Assembly: GCA_005881295.1 (NCBI GenBank)
Contig: VBHS01000145.1
Location: forward strand, 1-6,718
Length of the DNA: 6,718 nt
Direction of reading: 5' to 3'
DNA from: Chloroflexota bacterium
Lineage (GTDB): Bacteria; Chloroflexota; Ktedonobacteria; Ktedonobacterales; Ktedonobacteraceae
Within the stretch, counting starts at the first letter, position 1. Each line of letters starts with the position of its first letter. This document shows, one piece after another, positions 4,990 through 6,718 of the stretch. The notes below the pieces were generated by a model. The model made no database searches, was not told the origin of the DNA, and saw nothing but the letters and a program-made list of their open reading frames with translations. The translations under genes were made by a program, and so were the position numbers.

Positions 4990-6336
4990 ATGTCCAATAC
5001 TACGTTAGTTATCAGTGATCTTCACCTCGCCGATGGTCATACTATTCTCGATGGTTTTGGCGATGCACAGCAAGCCGCCTTTGAAGGACTGACTTCTGCA
5101 GCAGGCGCTGCTGGACCACTGGGGCGTGCTGACGAAATCGAGCTTGTGATCAATGGAGACTGTTTTGATTTCCTGGCAACAGCGCCCTACGATACTGGAG
5201 GGATAACTGATATCTCAACAAGCCTGGAAAAGTTGAGTAAGATCATAGCAACTCACACTCCTTTCTTTGAGGCTCTGCGGCGATTTATTGAGACGCCAGG
5301 ACGGCACGTGACCTTCATTACTGGTAATCACGATATTGAACTGCGGCTGGCAAGGGTACGCGAGGAGATCTCCACAGCTATCGGTGGCGAACACGTGACG
5401 GAGAGGGTGTCCTTCTTCCCAACGCGCTTCTATCGCCCGCTACCAGATGTGTATATTGAGCACGGCAATCACTACGATTTCTGGAATCAGGCCATGCACG
5501 GGCTCTGGAATGAAAATGGACAACCTCTCGATCTCAATCCCAGCACCATTATCTTACCTGTTGGCTCTCATTATTTCCAACACGCGGCACACCCTATCAG
5601 TATAAATTACGCATACTTCGATCGATTTGAGCCATCAATGAATAGTATGCGGCAGATAGCGTTGCTTTGTCTACTTAATCCCGAGATCGTCATGGAGACA
5701 GCTAAACTGACAATGGACCTGTTTTCGGAGCCAAGAAAGGCATTAGCGGGCCTCGCGCCAGATGAAGAGTGTTCTCCCGACAAGTTGTTTGAACAGGCGA
5801 TCATCGATTTTGCTGCTTTACAACAGGAAATGTCATCTCGCAAGACGGATTGGGTCGAACATGGAAACCTGGACAATCAGCAGGTACAGGCCTCGACGAT
5901 AATAGAGTTCGATATGTTACGAGAGGCGCTCAAGTTACCGCTCGTTGAAGCTATCACTGCAATCTGTACTCCAACAACATACGAGATGGGGGAAGGGGTA
6001 GCGCTAGGTATGCAAGCTGTGCTCAAACAGGACCCAACCTTGAGATATGCCATTGCAGGCCATACACATATGGTACGCATCGATTCGGTAAACAATGGGA
6101 CACAGAGCTACCTTAACACAGCAAGCTGGACGGCTCGGCTGGCGATGCCAGCTCCTGGAGAAATTACCCCTGCGCTGATCGAATGGTTGCGACACCCCAA
6201 CTGGGAAAAAGTACCACTGCGCGATGTGACGCAATTCATCTTTGCGATGGTAAACTCCACTGCTAGTGGGGCTTCCAGCGCCAGCCTCTGTGTCTGGGAA
6301 GGTGGTTCAAAGGGGAGCTACCGGGTACTGGCTTAG
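4990..6336 (+). CDS. Calcineurin-like metallophosphoesterase
   Basis: This 448-residue protein carries the full two-metal phosphoesterase signature: D10-x-H12 in ISDLHL, G56-D57-x-x-D60 in LVINGDCFDFL, G112-N-H-D115 in FITGNHDIEL, an H158-containing EHGNHYDFWN strand, and G357-H-T-H360 in AIAGHTH. All metal ligands therefore look intact and it should hydrolyse a phosphoester. The layout resembles LpxH-type and other DxH(x)nGDxxD(x)nGNH enzymes, but it is much longer than LpxH because about 180 mostly helical residues (roughly 170-345) lie between the fourth and last motifs. That insert may act as a lid or substrate-binding domain. No signal peptide or membrane segment is visible, so it is probably cytoplasmic. 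The substrate is unknown. The ATG at 4990 is supported by AAAGGA at 4979-4984, five bases upstream. polA follows 95 bases downstream on the same strand; co-transcription is possible but not shown. Confidence 0.88.
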   Translation: MSNTTLVISDLHLADGHTILDGFGDAQQAAFEGLTSAAGAAGPLGRADEIELVINGDCFDFLATAPYDTGGITDISTSLEKLSKIIATHTPFFEALRRFIETPGRHVTFITGNHDIELRLARVREEISTAIGGEHVTERVSFFPTRFYRPLPDVYIEHGNHYDFWNQAMHGLWNENGQPLDLNPSTIILPVGSHYFQHAAHPISINYAYFDRFEPSMNSMRQIALLCLLNPEIVMETAKLTMDLFSEPRKALAGLAPDEECSPDKLFEQAIIDFAALQQEMSSRKTDWVEHGNLDNQQVQASTIIEFDMLREALKLPLVEAITAICTPTTYEMGEGVALGMQAVLKQDPTLRYAIAGHTHMVRIDSVNNGTQSYLNTASWTARLAMPAPGEITPALIEWLRHPNWEKVPLRDVTQFIFAMVNSTASGASSASLCVWEGGSKGSYRVLA

Positions 6337-6360
6337 GGGACGCGAAAGAGGAAAGGTGAC

Positions 6361-6414
6361 ATGACAGAACTACCCCACCATGGCAAGTGGGTATGCCAAC
6401 GAAAGCGGGCCTGA
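6361..6414 (+). CDS. Possible 17-codon leader ORF before polA
   Basis: A 17-codon frame starts at ATG 6361 behind GAGGAAAGG, a good Shine-Dalgarno match about 5 bases away, and ends with TGA at 6412-6414, 17 bases before the polA start. The peptide (MTELPHHGKWVCQRKRA) resembles nothing I know. Its bases also contain a bulged 7-bp hairpin, TACCCCAC / GTGGGTA (6371-6378, 6387-6393). It could be a leader peptide or a chance frame. Confidence 0.25.
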   Translation: MTELPHHGKWVCQRKRA

Positions 6415-6431
6415 CGTAAAGGAATAACATT

Positions 6432-6718
6432 ATGACAATAAACCAAATAAATGACCAGGAAACTGAAGAACTCTCAGGGGAACGTTTGGATTCGTCCAAT
6501 ACGAAACGCAAAAAATTAGTGTTGATAGATGGTCACGCCATCATTCACCGGGCTTTTCACGCCGTTCCAGAGACATTGTCTACTAGTAAGGGCGAAAATG
6601 TCAATGCTACTTTCGGTTTCACATCCATGCTTATAAAAGCACTGTTAGAGGAGAAGCCAGATTATATCGCGATGACGTTTGATCGGCCCTCACCAACCTT
6701 CCGGCATGAGCAATTTAC
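6432..6718 (+). CDS. polA: DNA polymerase I, N-terminal part (runs off window)
   Basis: The visible 95 codons encode the beginning of the 5'-to-3' exonuclease (flap nuclease) domain of DNA polymerase I, which removes RNA primers and fills gaps in replication and repair. The match is clear: LVLIDGHAIIHRAFHAV (residues 29-45), with metal-binding D33 and R40, then the conserved STSKGENVNATFGF (50-63), and AMTFDRPSPTFRHEQF (80-95), whose D84 is another catalytic acid. The order and spacing follow Taq polymerase closely. The gene is cut by the window edge, so the polymerase domain and the presence of a proofreading exonuclease cannot be judged. The start at ATG 6432 has AAAGGA at 6418-6423, 7 bases upstream. 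It gives a polar, unconserved N-terminal tail of about 28 residues, longer than usual. No in-frame ATG lies closer to the conserved domain (only a TTG at 6486 and a GTG at residue 30). Confidence 0.95.
   Translation, partial: MTINQINDQETEELSGERLDSSNTKRKKLVLIDGHAIIHRAFHAVPETLSTSKGENVNATFGFTSMLIKALLEEKPDYIAMTFDRPSPTFRHEQF

Noticed and set aside
4990..6336. Assignment as LpxH (UDP-2,3-diacylglucosamine hydrolase)
   Set aside because: The motifs are shared by the whole superfamily, the protein is far longer than LpxH, and no lipid A gene is nearby.
1..6718. CRISPR array, tRNA, rRNA or insertion-sequence signals
   Set aside because: No regularly spaced repeats, cloverleaf-like segments, rRNA-like blocks or transposase motifs were found on reading both strands.

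Overview
The window looks like ordinary chromosomal DNA from a free-living bacterium with mid-range GC in its genes (one 60-base stretch counted by hand gives 55%) and good AGGAGG-type ribosome binding sites. The roughly 830-residue sugar-nucleotidyltransferase fused to a phosphomannomutase-like region, a bacterial-type DNA polymerase I, and many small lineage-type proteins would fit Chloroflexota, perhaps Ktedonobacteria. That placement is an inference from gene content and style; nothing here proves it.

Left part (1-1460): a single-domain CheY-like response regulator (start uncertain, 105 or 153) is followed 36 bases later by a small histidine-rich helical protein (588-935) built on a visible seven-residue repeat. 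A perfect 8-bp hairpin over the second gene's stop codon may end the unit. A 345-base gap follows. It carries a sigma-70-like promoter whose -10 lies in a palindrome, plus several ATAGTA-type boxes, and leads to a 59-residue helical protein of unknown function (1281-1460).

Middle part (1461-4369): a short gap holds a strong GC-rich terminator hairpin with promoter-like elements on both sides. It precedes the largest gene (1706-4210), an intact nucleotidyltransferase domain plus left-handed beta-helix joined to a phosphomannomutase-like domain. Three of the four active-site loops of that second domain are clearly rewritten, and the catalytic-serine loop keeps only its serine. The enzyme probably makes GDP-mannose or a related NDP-sugar for cell-surface glycans and uses the C-terminal region for structure or regulation. 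Two hairpins, one with a 16-bp stem, separate this gene from the convergent gene on the minus strand.

Right part (4370-6718): a 66-residue excisionase-type helix-turn-helix protein on the minus strand diverges from a metallophosphoesterase on the plus strand. The 419-base gap between them is very AT-rich (about 29% GC over 4621-4800, counted by hand) and contains nested inverted repeats. The phosphoesterase is followed, 95 bases on, by the 5' end of polA, which runs off the window. A 17-codon mini-ORF with its own Shine-Dalgarno sequence lies between them.

No tRNA, rRNA, CRISPR array, insertion sequence or recognisable integrase is visible. The genes do not form one pathway. No defence or biosynthetic cluster can be claimed; the most notable items are the degraded mutase domain, the histidine-heptad protein beside the response regulator, and the repeat-rich control regions.
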